Assembly: GCA_017398545.1 (NCBI GenBank)
Contig: JAFQFT010000001.1
Span: forward strand, 1 to 34,996
DNA from: Bacilli bacterium
GTDB taxonomy: Bacteria > Bacillota_I > Bacilli_A > ML615J-28 > CAG-313
Length of the DNA stretch: 34,996 bases
Direction of reading: 5' to 3'
Position 1 is the first letter of the stretch. Every line of letters begins with the position of its first letter. Position numbers and translations under genes: made by a program. Of this stretch, positions 1-9,388 are shown piece after piece. The notes under the pieces were generated by a model. It searched no databases and was not told the DNA's origin. It saw only the letters and a list, made by a program, of their open reading frames with translations.

Positions 1-62
1 GAAACGTTCCCACAACCTTCATTATTATCTACGTCTAAATAATAATGAAAAAATCAACAAGT

Positions 63-91
63 TGATATACACTTGTAATAAAAGTATATCA
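63..91. repeat. Inverted repeat upstream of the GNAT gene
   Basis: The arms TGATATAC (63-70) and GTATATCA (84-91) are perfectly complementary across a 13-nt spacer. Shorter palindromes lie nearby: ATCAAC-AA-GTTGAT at 53-66 and GTTGA-TT-TCAAC at 115-126. All sit in the 162 bases before the first gene, where I could not place a convincing -35/-10 pair. They may be operators or chance structure in AT-rich DNA. Confidence 0.3.
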
Positions 92-162
92 CAAAATGAA
101 AATCAAATAATAATGTTGATTTCAACTTTATTATACGAATAGATTAAAAGAAGGTGATTATT

Positions 163-792
163 ATGGCAATTGAATATATGCCAATGACAAAAAAGGATCA
201 TAAAGATATTAAAAGATTAATTACAGAAGCATGGTTTGGTGAATATCCATTTAAAGAAAAATATATTAAACTTTATGCTAGTGGATATTTAAACATGTAT
301 TTATCAGAAGCTGATTATAAAATGGTGGCAAAAGATGGTGATAAAGTTGTAGGTTTTATTTTTGGAAACATTAAAAATGCACCATTTAGACAACGTTTTA
401 TATCTAAATTCAAATTACTTGTATACTTTATTTATATGTTATTTTCATCTCCTGGTAGACGTGGAATTAAAATAACATTAATTACAAATAAAGTAAATAA
501 AAAGTTACTTGCTCCATACAAAAAAACACATAAAAATGAATTAATATTATTTATTGTTGATGAGAAATACCGTGGATATGGAATTGGTTCAACTTTAGAG
601 AAAATGTATACAAATCATTTAAAAGAAAAAGGTATAAAAAATGTTTTCTTATTCACAGATACATATTCTAATTATGAATACTACGAACATCGTGGATATG
701 AAAGAAAAGGAGCATTACCTGTTGATTTCAAAATAAAAGATTCAACAATAGATCCCGTATCAGAATACTATATATATATAAAGGAACTATAA
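163..792 (+). CDS. GNAT-family N-acetyltransferase
   Basis: This 209-aa protein has a GNAT acetyl-CoA binding signature, YRGYGIG at about residues 136-142, inside the usual beta4-alpha3 context (a run of hydrophobic residues, then VDEKYRGYGIGSTL). A later FLFTDTYSNYEYYEHRGYE segment fits the beta5 to alpha4 region, where GNAT proteins often keep a Tyr. Such enzymes move an acetyl group from acetyl-CoA to an amine; the substrate cannot be told from the sequence. The middle part (residues 75-120) is longer and more hydrophobic than usual. I chose ATG at 163 because AAGGTG at 151-156 sits 6 nt upstream; an in-frame GTG at 154 lies within that site. The next gene starts 1 nt after the stop, so the two are probably cotranscribed. 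Confidence 0.85.
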   Translation: MAIEYMPMTKKDHKDIKRLITEAWFGEYPFKEKYIKLYASGYLNMYLSEADYKMVAKDGDKVVGFIFGNIKNAPFRQRFISKFKLLVYFIYMLFSSPGRRGIKITLITNKVNKKLLAPYKKTHKNELILFIVDEKYRGYGIGSTLEKMYTNHLKEKGIKNVFLFTDTYSNYEYYEHRGYERKGALPVDFKIKDSTIDPVSEYYIYIKEL

Positions 793-793
793 T

Positions 794-3325
794 ATGCAGA
801 TTATTGAATATTTTAATTTTAAAAATAAACCTCTAACAAAAGAAGAAAAAAATAGTATAAAAGTTCAAGTAGATGAATTTATGTCTCATTTAGAGAATCA
901 AAATAAACATGTTGATGCAAACAATCCAATTTTAAATACTGATGATATTCATACTAAAATTGATATGAGGAAATTATGTTATGAAATTGTTTCAAAAGGG
1001 ATTGGTAAAATCATTTATACAACAATTAATGATACATTTATTTACTCTATTTTTGTTGATATCGGTCAATGTTTTAATCATGAAGCAAATAACCCAGTTG
1101 TATTAAACGCTTTAAAATCTATTGCAAAATTTAAAGCAACTAATACTAAAAAAGAAAAAGAGGCTCATATTAACTCTTTAAATGAAAAATATAGAAGAGA
1201 AATAAAATATCTTAAAAAAGACATAAATGATGTATGTCCAACAACTTGTTTGTTTATTACAAACTTAAACTTTGATAGTTGGTTTATAAGTGGTTCACCA
1301 ATTAAAGCACTTCTTAGTGCATTCCCTTGTTATAACTTACTTGGACTTACAAATGAAGAAATTACTGATGAACAAATCGATTTAAGCAATGAAACAAGAA
1401 CATATTCTTTCTCATCAGCTTACAAAGTAGATATGGATGTTTGGTACTATAATAAAGTATTTAAAATGTATCAATCAAATTTAAATCCTGATTATCATTA
1501 TTATAATATTTGTAGATATCCAGAATTATTAGAAGTATTTGATGACTACCGTAATCAAACTATTCCTATGGTTTTCCCTCTTAATAATCCACTTGAACAA
1601 ATGGAAGAATATAAAGGAAAAGGAATTCCAATTAAACTAACAGGGTTTGATGTTATAAAAGAAAGTCAAAACTACTATTTTACATCTAAAATAAATAATG
1701 AAGTAGATGCTCTACTTTATCCAGAAGTAGATTATTATACATTCTTTGATATTGAAACATCATTTGATTTATTCCACGTTCATGAAGGATTAAGGGTCTA
1801 TAACATTGATGATACTTCTTATCAAGCATTATTCTTCTATTCATTTGGTGTAAGTGAAGACTATTTATTTACTGAAGAAAAACAAGAATCAACAGATGAA
1901 GTTGCATCTGAAGATAAAATGGTTGCAGATATTTACAGTACAATGCCTGTAAGATATGAAGATATTAAAACACTATTTGCAGCAAGAACAATCGAAAATA
2001 ACTTTGTTGTTAAAAACTTAATCACAGGTCTTAGATTCCAAGAAAACTATGAATTTGGTAATGAAAATCATAACGTTCGTAAATATCAAGATCGTGTAGT
2101 AAGATTTGACTTAGGTACAGTAAATGTTCTAATTCGTGAAGAACCACACTATAACTACTATCAAAAAGATAAAGTTGTTATGGCTACAGAACGTGCGATT
2201 CCAATTCGTTTAATGATTACAGCAGATATTGACACACATAGTGCTGTACTATATCTTTTAAACTATGGTTGTAAACATAAACCAAGCTACTATTTAAATG
2301 AAGTATCTACAAATGGTATTATTTTACTACCAACTGAACAAGAAATTGCATCTGGTGATTACGAAGTAAGATATAGTGAAGAAGGTATTCCATATATTTC
2401 ATTCTATGACTATATTAAGAAGAGATTTGGCCTTAAAAAAATGGGTACACCTCGTCACTTAATCTTATCGCCATTCCTAGGAGATTGTCCTGAAGATGCA
2501 AGCGAATCATTAAAAGAATCTTATAAAGAAATTAAATCTGCACTTCTTTATGCAAGAACATTATTTGAAGATGTTGAAGAACTTGGTAAACTTGTTGATG
2601 GACATTTAGATATTATCTACCGTAAAAAATGGGGTGATGCAATATTTGATTACTCAACTACTTACATCACTAAAACAACAGTTTTACAATATGCAGATAC
2701 ATATAAAGACTATCTAGCTGAACGTATTGACTTTGCAGTAGTAACATTATTCTACTTTGAAGTATTACAACTTGAAGATGCAGCAATCCAAATTGCTACA
2801 AACAGCATTTCTAAATTTATTGATGCATATCAAATTGAAGATAGAAAAGGACAAAAGGGTTCTAAAAACGTATCAAGTGAAAATGCTCTTAACTTGATTG
2901 AAGATATCTATGAAGAATACGCTAAAACAATGGACTTATGGGACGTTGAAATGAACCTTCTTTCTTCAAATAGACTTATTGCTACAATGCGTAGAAAATT
3001 TGAAATCGAAAAAGACCTTGTTCAACTAAATAGAAATAGAAATGGTATTGAACAAATCTATCAAGGTAAACAAAGTAATATTCAAAAACGTAACGGATTA
3101 TTACTTGCAGCAGTATCACTTGTAATAACTATTTCAACTGTCGTAGAAGTATTACAAGCAGCATTATCAGAAGTATCTAAAAATTGGCCTCAAATCTATC
3201 AAGATATTATTAATAAATATTTAATGATGATTATTATAGGTGCAGCTATTTTAGGTGTACTTGGGTTCTTTGGATATCGTAAGATTATGAAGAGCAGAGA
3301 TAAAAAAGTTATACGAAAAAAATAA
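794..3325 (+). CDS. Uncharacterised 843-aa protein with C-terminal membrane hairpin
   Basis: I do not recognise this family. The protein is long, acidic, rich in Tyr and Asn, and has no N-terminal signal peptide. About 760 residues of soluble-looking sequence are followed by two hydrophobic segments, NGLLLAAVSLVITISTVVEVL (about 770-790) and LMMIIIGAAILGVLGFFGY (about 812-830). It then ends in a basic tail, KIMKSRDKKVIRKK. This suggests a cytoplasmic body anchored by a C-terminal hairpin with both ends inside. The general shape recalls CorA-like proteins, but no GMN motif follows the first membrane segment, so I do not call a channel. AAGGA at 781-785 is an RBS 8 nt before the ATG. It follows the GNAT gene by 1 nt and ends at a strong terminator. 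Confidence 0.8.
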   Translation: MQIIEYFNFKNKPLTKEEKNSIKVQVDEFMSHLENQNKHVDANNPILNTDDIHTKIDMRKLCYEIVSKGIGKIIYTTINDTFIYSIFVDIGQCFNHEANNPVVLNALKSIAKFKATNTKKEKEAHINSLNEKYRREIKYLKKDINDVCPTTCLFITNLNFDSWFISGSPIKALLSAFPCYNLLGLTNEEITDEQIDLSNETRTYSFSSAYKVDMDVWYYNKVFKMYQSNLNPDYHYYNICRYPELLEVFDDYRNQTIPMVFPLNNPLEQMEEYKGKGIPIKLTGFDVIKESQNYYFTSKINNEVDALLYPEVDYYTFFDIETSFDLFHVHEGLRVYNIDDTSYQALFFYSFGVSEDYLFTEEKQESTDEVASEDKMVADIYSTMPVRYEDIKTLFAARTIENNFVVKNLITGLRFQENYEFGNENHNVRKYQDRVVRFDLGTVNVLIREEPHYNYYQKDKVVMATERAIPIRLMITADIDTHSAVLYLLNYGCKHKPSYYLNEVSTNGIILLPTEQEIASGDYEVRYSEEGIPYISFYDYIKKRFGLKKMGTPRHLILSPFLGDCPEDASESLKESYKEIKSALLYARTLFEDVEELGKLVDGHLDIIYRKKWGDAIFDYSTTYITKTTVLQYADTYKDYLAERIDFAVVTLFYFEVLQLEDAAIQIATNSISKFIDAYQIEDRKGQKGSKNVSSENALNLIEDIYEEYAKTMDLWDVEMNLLSSNRLIATMRRKFEIEKDLVQLNRNRNGIEQIYQGKQSNIQKRNGLLLAAVSLVITISTVVEVLQAALSEVSKNWPQIYQDIINKYLMMIIIGAAILGVLGFFGYRKIMKSRDKKVIRKK

Positions 3326-3350
3326 AAAATCTCCATTTGGAGATTTTTTT
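3324..3350. terminator. Bidirectional Rho-independent terminator
   Basis: The stem is AAAAAATCTCC (3324-3334), loop ATTT (3335-3338), then GGAGATTTTTTT (3339-3350). There is an A-run on one side and a T-run on the other, so it can stop transcription from both directions. It sits between the convergent 843-aa gene and the threonine operon and overlaps the lysC stop codon at 3349-3351. Confidence 0.9.
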
Positions 3351-4656
3351 ATTTTACAAGGCCTTCATAAATTGCTTTAATAGCTTTTTCAAATTGAGAA
3401 TTTTCTACACCTACAATAATACTTAATTCTTGGGATGCTTGTGCTATTACTTTAATATTAATATCGTTCTTACCAAAGATTGAGAATAACTTAGCACTCA
3501 TACCAGGTTTTAGAGCCATATTACGACCTACTACTGCAACTAAAGCAATTCCTTGTTCTACAATTACATCTGTTACTTCATTTAATGCTTTAATTTCTGC
3601 AACTACTTCATATAAACGTTTATTAATTTCATTTGATGAAATAATTAAACTAAAACTATCAATACTTGATGGCATATGTTCAACATTTACATTATATTTT
3701 ACTAAAACATCTAATACTTGCTTAATAACAGTAAGTTTAGGTGTTTTTTGTTTCTTTAATATTGTAATAGATACATAATCTTTCTTCCCTGCAATACCAG
3801 TGATAATTTGTGATTTATCACTTGGATTAGAAGTAATTATAGTACCAGGATCAAGAGGACAATTTGTATTTTTTACATTAATTGGAATTTCTAATTCTTG
3901 AACAGGGAAGATAGTATCTTCATGAAGTACATTTGCTCCCATATAAGATAATTCTCTTAACTCTTCATAAGAGATTTCTTTGATTTGTTTTGGTTCAGAT
4001 ACTATTCTTGGATCAGTTACTAAGAATCCAGATACATCAGTCCAGTTTTCATATATTGAAGCTTCTGATGCTTTTGCAAGAATACTACCAGTAACATCAG
4101 ACCCACCACGAGATAATAAGTGAATTTTACCATCAGGATATGATCCATAAAATCCAGGAACAACAATTCTTTTAGTTGTTTTTAAAATATCTTGTAATGC
4201 TTCATATGTTTTGTTCTCATTGATTTTTCCATCATAATCAAAGAAAATTAAATCTTTAGCATCTACAAATGTATAACCTAGAAAACTTGCCATAAGTTTA
4301 GCAGCAAGATATTCACCACGACTTACTAAATATTCTTCATCTATATTTTTAGAAAAGTTATCTTCTATTTGAGAAAATTCTTGTTCTAAATATACATCTA
4401 AATTAAGATCATTTTTCACTTCATAGTATCTTTCTTTAACTATATTAAATACTTGATTTGCGTCAACTCCATATTTAAGGTGAGCACCTGTCAGATAAAG
4501 TAAATCAGTAATTTTATGATCATGTTTATTTCTTTTACCTAGTGCAGATACAACAACAATACTTCTTGATGAATCTGCCTCTATTATAGCTTTTACTTTT
4601 TTAAATTGGTTACTATCAGCTAAACTAGAACCACCAAATTTTACTACTTTTTGCAT
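3349..4656 (-). CDS. lysC: Aspartokinase
   Basis: This enzyme phosphorylates L-aspartate with ATP, the first step towards threonine, methionine and lysine. The 435-aa protein starts with the kinase signature KFGGSS (residues 6-11). It also has SRGEYLAAKL and GGSDVTGSIL, which belong to the aspartate and ATP site, and two ACT-type segments in the last 150 residues (ITGIAGKKDYVSI and ALVAVVGRNM). The length fits monofunctional aspartokinases. It is the last gene of the threonine operon and overlaps asd by 13 bp. No good Shine-Dalgarno sequence is visible before the ATG, so its translation is probably coupled to asd. The context suggests an isozyme dedicated to threonine, and the ACT pair suggests feedback control; both points are inference. 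Confidence 0.95.
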   Translation of the reverse strand: MQKVVKFGGSSLADSNQFKKVKAIIEADSSRSIVVVSALGKRNKHDHKITDLLYLTGAHLKYGVDANQVFNIVKERYYEVKNDLNLDVYLEQEFSQIEDNFSKNIDEEYLVSRGEYLAAKLMASFLGYTFVDAKDLIFFDYDGKINENKTYEALQDILKTTKRIVVPGFYGSYPDGKIHLLSRGGSDVTGSILAKASEASIYENWTDVSGFLVTDPRIVSEPKQIKEISYEELRELSYMGANVLHEDTIFPVQELEIPINVKNTNCPLDPGTIITSNPSDKSQIITGIAGKKDYVSITILKKQKTPKLTVIKQVLDVLVKYNVNVEHMPSSIDSFSLIISSNEINKRLYEVVAEIKALNEVTDVIVEQGIALVAVVGRNMALKPGMSAKLFSIFGKNDINIKVIAQASQELSIIVGVENSQFEKAIKAIYEGLVK

Positions 4657-5642
4657 TTGTCAATATCAAGTGCCATTGCAATTTGCACTGCATTAGCAGC
4701 AGCTCCTTTTCTTATATTATCAGCTACGCAGTATAGAAGTAATCCATTTTCACAAGATAAATCTCTTCTAATTCTACCTACATATACATCATCTTTATCT
4801 TTAGCAACAATTGAATTTGGATAAATATGATTCTTTACATCATCATAAAGAATAATTCCAGGATATGAACTTAATGCTTCTTTTACACCTTCAATTGTAA
4901 ATTCTTTTTCAAGTTCTACTTGAATCATTACACCATGACAAGCTTCAACTGGAACTCTAATACAAGTTGCAGAAATTAAAAGATTATCTACATGTAATAT
5001 TTTTCTAGTTTCATTAACCATTTTCATTTCTTCTTTTGTATACCCATCATCTAAGAATTCATCAATTTCTGGAATACAAGTATTAGCTATATCATATGGA
5101 TAAAATTCTGGCTTTTCACCATTTTTACATCTAATTAAATCATTTACACCTTTTTGCCCAGAACCAGATACCGATTGATAAGTTGTATATACTACTCTTT
5201 TTAAACCAAATTTATCAAGAAGAGGTTTAAGAGGTAATACTGATTGAATAGTTGAACAGTTTGGATTTGCAATAATATTTGATTTTGAATATGCATCATC
5301 AATATTAATCTCTGGTACAATTAATGCACAATCATTGTCCATTCTCCAAGCACTTGAATTATCAATTACAACACAACCTTTTTTTGCTGCAATAGGTGCA
5401 TATTCTTTTGATACACCACCACCAGCAGAAAATAATGCAATATCAATATTATCAAATGCATCATGAGTAAGTTCTACAATTGTATATTCTTTATCTTTAA
5501 ATAATACTTTTTTACCTGCACTTCTTGCAGATGCATATAAAACTAAATTATTAATTGGAAAATCATACTCTTCTAATACTTTTAAAAATGTTCTTCCAAC
5601 TAGTCCTGTTGCACCAACAACAGCTACATTATATTTCTTCAT
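4644..5642 (-). CDS. asd: Aspartate-semialdehyde dehydrogenase
   Basis: This enzyme reduces aspartyl phosphate to aspartate semialdehyde with NADPH. The 332-aa protein shows the N-terminal nucleotide loop VGATGLVGRTF (about 9-19) and the catalytic cysteine in NPNCSTIQS (Cys129). It also has RVPVEACHG, which probably carries the catalytic histidine, and the C-terminal VGRIRRDLSCENGLLLYCVADNI region typical of the family. GAGGTG lies just before the ATG. It stands 12 bp after hom and overlaps lysC, so the genes for the first three pathway steps are together. Confidence 0.96.
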   Translation of the reverse strand: MKKYNVAVVGATGLVGRTFLKVLEEYDFPINNLVLYASARSAGKKVLFKDKEYTIVELTHDAFDNIDIALFSAGGGVSKEYAPIAAKKGCVVIDNSSAWRMDNDCALIVPEINIDDAYSKSNIIANPNCSTIQSVLPLKPLLDKFGLKRVVYTTYQSVSGSGQKGVNDLIRCKNGEKPEFYPYDIANTCIPEIDEFLDDGYTKEEMKMVNETRKILHVDNLLISATCIRVPVEACHGVMIQVELEKEFTIEGVKEALSSYPGIILYDDVKNHIYPNSIVAKDKDDVYVGRIRRDLSCENGLLLYCVADNIRKGAAANAVQIAMALDIDKCKK

Positions 5643-5654
5643 GTCTTCACCTCA

Positions 5655-6623
5655 TTAGTTAATTTTATATTTATTAATATTTTGATAATTGTTTATATAT
5701 CTTTCTTCAATAATATCAACAATATCAAGAACAATTGCTGATGCTGTAGGAAGACTACCTGCACCTTTTCCAATAAATGTTAATGTATCATTTGGAAATG
5801 TTTCTAATATCACAGCATTAAATTCATTATTAACATTACTAAAGAAATGATTATTATCAAATATTTTAGGTTCAACTTTAATTTCTATTGAATCATTATT
5901 TAAACTACTTTCACAAACAAATTTTATTACTTTATTATTTTCTTTAGCTAACAAAACATCTTCTTTAGTTATTTTAGAAATCCCAATTTGAGGAATTTGA
6001 TTAATATCAATAAATGTATCCCAAGCAAGATCAGATAGTATTGCAATTTTTCTCATCATGTCATAACCTTCTAAATCTGCTGTTGGGTCACTTTCTGCAA
6101 AACCAAGTCGCTGTGCTTCTTTTAATGCTTCATTAAAATCAAGTCCTTCAAACATTTTTGTCAAAATAAAGTTTGTTGTTCCATTTAATATACCAGAAAT
6201 CTTAGAAATTTTATTAACTTTCTTTAATTCTTTAATATTTTTAATAATTGGAATTCCTCCACCTACACTTGCTTCATAAGCAATGGAAATATTTGATCTA
6301 CTAGCTAAATTTGATAAAAAATCAATGTCTTTTGCGATTACTTCTTTATTAGCAGTAACAACATGTTTTTCATATTGTAAGGACTTTACAATCATTTGTT
6401 TTGCAAAATCATAACCACCAAGTACTTCAACTACTAAATCTATTTTCTTATTTCTAAAAATCTCATCAGCATTATCAGTGAATAATTCAATATAATTTTG
6501 ATCAAATCTTTCTTTTCTTTCTAAAATCTTAACTACATTGATATTAGGCATATTTCTACAAATTTCAAACACACCTTTACCAATAACACCATAACCCAAA
6601 ATGGCAATATTAATTTTTTTCAT
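5655..6623 (-). CDS. hom: Homoserine dehydrogenase, short form without ACT domain
   Basis: This enzyme reduces aspartate semialdehyde to homoserine. The 322-aa protein has the Rossmann loop GYGVIGKG (about 11-18), the HVVTANKEVIA segment, the substrate-site EASVGGGIPII stretch and the DPTADLEGYDMMRK motif with the expected Lys. It ends soon after GKGAGSLPTASAIVLDI. Family members such as Bacillus Hom run to about 430 residues and carry a C-terminal ACT domain; that domain is absent here. A separate ACT protein is encoded directly upstream, and the two genes share one base at a TAATG junction. The strong GGGGGTGG before the start is a clear RBS. Confidence 0.96.
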   Translation of the reverse strand: MKKINIAILGYGVIGKGVFEICRNMPNINVVKILERKERFDQNYIELFTDNADEIFRNKKIDLVVEVLGGYDFAKQMIVKSLQYEKHVVTANKEVIAKDIDFLSNLASRSNISIAYEASVGGGIPIIKNIKELKKVNKISKISGILNGTTNFILTKMFEGLDFNEALKEAQRLGFAESDPTADLEGYDMMRKIAILSDLAWDTFIDINQIPQIGISKITKEDVLLAKENNKVIKFVCESSLNNDSIEIKVEPKIFDNNHFFSNVNNEFNAVILETFPNDTLTFIGKGAGSLPTASAIVLDIVDIIEERYINNYQNINKYKIN

Positions 6624-7057
6624 TATTCCACCCCCATAATATCTACAGACTTAACACCATTAATTTTATTTAAGTCTTCTTTTAATTCCTCAATTGTAGT
6701 TTTTAATTCACTTACATCAATTGCAAGTGTAATATACGCTGTTTCATCTAGTGGTTTATCTTGATTAATTGAAATTATATTACCAAGTTTTTCATATACT
6801 ACAGATAAAATTTGTGATAAAACACCTTTTTCATCAATCGTCTTAATTACGAAAATTGCTTTATTACCTGTATCTTTTGAAGGTCTAAAGATATAGTCTT
6901 TATATTTATAGTAAGTTGATCTACTAATATTTTGTACTTTACAAGCATCAGAAACACTATAGTTTTTATCATTTATTAATTCTCTTGCTTTAATAACTTG
7001 TTCAAAATATTCAGGTAAAACACTTTTATGTACAATAAAATACTCGTTACTTTTCAT
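6623..7057 (-). CDS. HTH-ACT regulatory protein (ThrR/PheB-like)
   Basis: The 144-aa protein has two parts. The first is a helix-turn-helix-like segment at about 32-54 (NYSVSDACKVQNISRSTYYKYK). The second is an ACT domain at about 66-142 (FVIKTIDEKGVLSQILSVV). The length and layout match the UPF0735/PheB family. From memory, a Bacillus subtilis member was renamed ThrR and represses hom and thrD; I am fairly but not fully sure of that. Here it lies inside the threonine operon, overlapping thrB by 11 bp and hom by 1 bp. It may bind the palindrome in the thrC promoter and sense threonine or another amino acid. It could instead supply the missing ACT domain to Hom. Confidence 0.85.
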   Translation of the reverse strand: MKSNEYFIVHKSVLPEYFEQVIKARELINDKNYSVSDACKVQNISRSTYYKYKDYIFRPSKDTGNKAIFVIKTIDEKGVLSQILSVVYEKLGNIISINQDKPLDETAYITLAIDVSELKTTIEELKEDLNKINGVKSVDIMGVE

Positions 7058-7898
7058 AGATATAAGCTCCCTGATTATTTACACTTTGTTCAATTATTTG
7101 CCAATCATTTAAAGATATGTTCAAACTATCTTTACTAATTAATAAAATTGTAGGTCCAGCTCCACTAATCATACAGGTTGCATTATTATTTTCTGCAAAA
7201 TCTTTAAAATAATTAGATTCATTAATTAATGGTAAACGATATGTTTCATGTAGTTTATCGACATTAGCAATTTTCAATAACTCCATATCACCAGTTTCTA
7301 AAGCTTTAATCAAGGCTACACTATGTGATATATTACTAACTGCATCTGCCATACTAATACTTTTTGGTAACACACTTCTTGCAACACTTGTTTTAAGTTC
7401 AAAAGAAGGAATACAAACTGTAAACTTAAAGTTTTCATCACAATTAAATTTTATTGTATGAAATACTTCATTTTTAAAACTACAAGTTAACCCCCCAAAA
7501 ATAAGAGGTGCAACATTATCAGGATGCCCTTCAATACTAGATGCTATTTGAAATACTTCATCAACAGATAAAACATTTCCTAAAATATCATTTGCAATCA
7601 TAACTCCACTTACAATACAAGATGCACTACTTCCAAGACCACGAGATGATGGTATATTATGAACAAGTTCTGTTAACTTAATTGGAATTATATTTTTATT
7701 TAATAATTTGAATACTTCTTCATAACTTTTTATAATTAAGTTATTAGTAGGATTACAAAATTTTTCATTAAATTCTTTTATTTCATAATCATCAGACTTT
7801 TCAAAAGAATACTCATTATATAAATTTAAACATATTCCAAAACAGTCAAAACCAGGTCCAAGATTAGCAGATGTCGCATAAGTTCTAATTATTTTCAT
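7047..7898 (-). CDS. thrB: Homoserine kinase
   Basis: This enzyme makes O-phosphohomoserine from homoserine and ATP. The 283-aa protein belongs to the GHMP kinases. It has an N-terminal ATSANLGPGFDCFG segment, the ATP loop SSRGLGSSAS (about 84-93) and the C-terminal MISGAGPTILLI motif 3. It lacks nothing obvious for a family usually near 300 residues. GGTGAG precedes the ATG, and the gene overlaps thrC by 14 bp and the regulator gene by 11 bp, consistent with coupled translation. Confidence 0.96.
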   Translation of the reverse strand: MKIIRTYATSANLGPGFDCFGICLNLYNEYSFEKSDDYEIKEFNEKFCNPTNNLIIKSYEEVFKLLNKNIIPIKLTELVHNIPSSRGLGSSASCIVSGVMIANDILGNVLSVDEVFQIASSIEGHPDNVAPLIFGGLTCSFKNEVFHTIKFNCDENFKFTVCIPSFELKTSVARSVLPKSISMADAVSNISHSVALIKALETGDMELLKIANVDKLHETYRLPLINESNYFKDFAENNNATCMISGAGPTILLISKDSLNISLNDWQIIEQSVNNQGAYIYEK

Positions 7899-9333
7899 CT
7901 ATCTCACCAATTAACTTTCTTAAATTAGTTTCCATTTCTTCTTTCTTCCAAACTACTTTATTATATTTAAAATTATATATATCTTCTAAAATACTTGGAA
8001 CTTCTAATTTAGCCTTTTCTGCAATACACTTAATTAAATCAAGATCTTCTTTAGGTTCATTAAATACTTCATTTACAGTTTCGACAAACTTAAATGGACT
8101 AGCAGTAGATACAACTACAGTTTTGCCTGTTAAATAAGCCTCTAAATTAACATATGCATCATAACCTACAGCTGTATGAGGATCAATTAAATAACCATAT
8201 TTTTCATAACAATTTTTTATTGCAGCAACTGTTTCACTCTTATTTACACTATATGACATAAAGTCATTTAATTTTTCATGATAACATTCAGGTAAAGTAA
8301 ATTTCCCCTTTTCTTTTAAATTTTTCATTAATTTATCAACTAATTTTTCATCATTACCAGTAATTATATATAATAATCTTTCTAAATTAGATGAAATTAA
8401 AATATCCATTGCAGGAGAATTAGTTAAATAAAATTCTCTATTTTTATCATATGTATAAGTATTAAAGAAATCAGTTAGAACATTATTTTCATTACTTGCA
8501 CAAACTATTTTATTAATATATAGCCCCATTTGTTTTGCAATATAACATGCGAGAATATTACCAAAGTTCCCAGTTGGTACAACATAATTAATGCTTTCAC
8601 CAAATTTTATTTCACCTTTATTTACTAAATCACAATAACTATAGAAGTAATAAATAATTTGTGGGATAAGTCTACCAATATTAATAGAATTGGCAGAAGA
8701 TAATTCATAGTTCATTAGTTTAATATCACTTGTAAATACTTTCTTAACTAAATTTTGACAATCATCAAAATTCCCTTCAACACTAATTGCCATTGCATTT
8801 TTCCCTGTGTAATAATTCATTTGCGATGCTTGGAAAGGACTTACACCTTTTGTAGGATAAAGAACCACAATAAATACATCATCAACATCTTTAAACCCAG
8901 AAAGTGCTGCACCACCAGTATCACCACTTGTCGCAGTAAGTATTAAAGTTTTCTTTGGAAAACCTGATAACTTCTTAGATTCTACCATTAAATGTGGTAA
9001 AACAGTTAAAGCCATATCTTTAAATGCTAGTGTAGGCCCATGATAAAGTTCTAAGAACGATAAATTACCAAATGACTTAACATCTACAATTTTTTCACAG
9101 AAGTTCTTTTTACTATAAGCATTATCAATAATATGATCTACACTTTCAAAATCATTTAAAAAATATTTTAATACAGTTTTTGCAATATCATTATATGATT
9201 TATTTAAAAACTCCTCATTAAAATTAAATGAATCAAAATTATTTACAATAAATAATCCTCCATCATCACTTATTCCTTTTAAAATACAGTTTGTTGCATT
9301 TAAATTTAATTTACGTCTTGTACTAGTATACAT
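7885..9333 (-). CDS. thrC: Threonine synthase
   Basis: This PLP enzyme converts O-phosphohomoserine to threonine. The 482-aa protein begins with YTSTRRKLNLNATNCILKGI, has the PLP lysine in HGPTLAFKDMAL (Lys105) and the phosphate-binding TATSGDTGGAALSGF loop (about 133-147). The length fits the longer ThrC type found in enterics, clostridia and fungi, not the short 350-aa Bacillus type. It is first in the operon. GAGGTG lies 5-10 nt before the ATG, and a consensus promoter ends about 26 bp upstream of the start. Confidence 0.96.
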   Translation of the reverse strand: MYTSTRRKLNLNATNCILKGISDDGGLFIVNNFDSFNFNEEFLNKSYNDIAKTVLKYFLNDFESVDHIIDNAYSKKNFCEKIVDVKSFGNLSFLELYHGPTLAFKDMALTVLPHLMVESKKLSGFPKKTLILTATSGDTGGAALSGFKDVDDVFIVVLYPTKGVSPFQASQMNYYTGKNAMAISVEGNFDDCQNLVKKVFTSDIKLMNYELSSANSINIGRLIPQIIYYFYSYCDLVNKGEIKFGESINYVVPTGNFGNILACYIAKQMGLYINKIVCASNENNVLTDFFNTYTYDKNREFYLTNSPAMDILISSNLERLLYIITGNDEKLVDKLMKNLKEKGKFTLPECYHEKLNDFMSYSVNKSETVAAIKNCYEKYGYLIDPHTAVGYDAYVNLEAYLTGKTVVVSTASPFKFVETVNEVFNEPKEDLDLIKCIAEKAKLEVPSILEDIYNFKYNKVVWKKEEMETNLRKLIGEIDENN

Positions 9334-9359
9334 ATTTTCACCTCAAATAAATATAAGAT

Positions 9360-9388
9360 ATTATACCATATTTTGTCTTTATATGCAA
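9360..9388 (-). promoter_or_regulatory. Sigma-A promoter of the threonine operon
   Basis: Read on the minus strand, TTGCAT (9383-9388) and TATAAT (9360-9365) are separated by exactly 17 bp. A TG one base before the -10 makes it extended. The transcript would start near 9353 and leave a leader of about 20 nt, so there is no room for attenuation or a leader peptide. Control must act on DNA or enzyme activity. Confidence 0.85.

Noticed and set aside
794..3325. CorA-type metal transporter
   Set aside because: The C-terminal pair of membrane segments is similar in placement, but the GMN motif is missing and the body is far longer than CorA.
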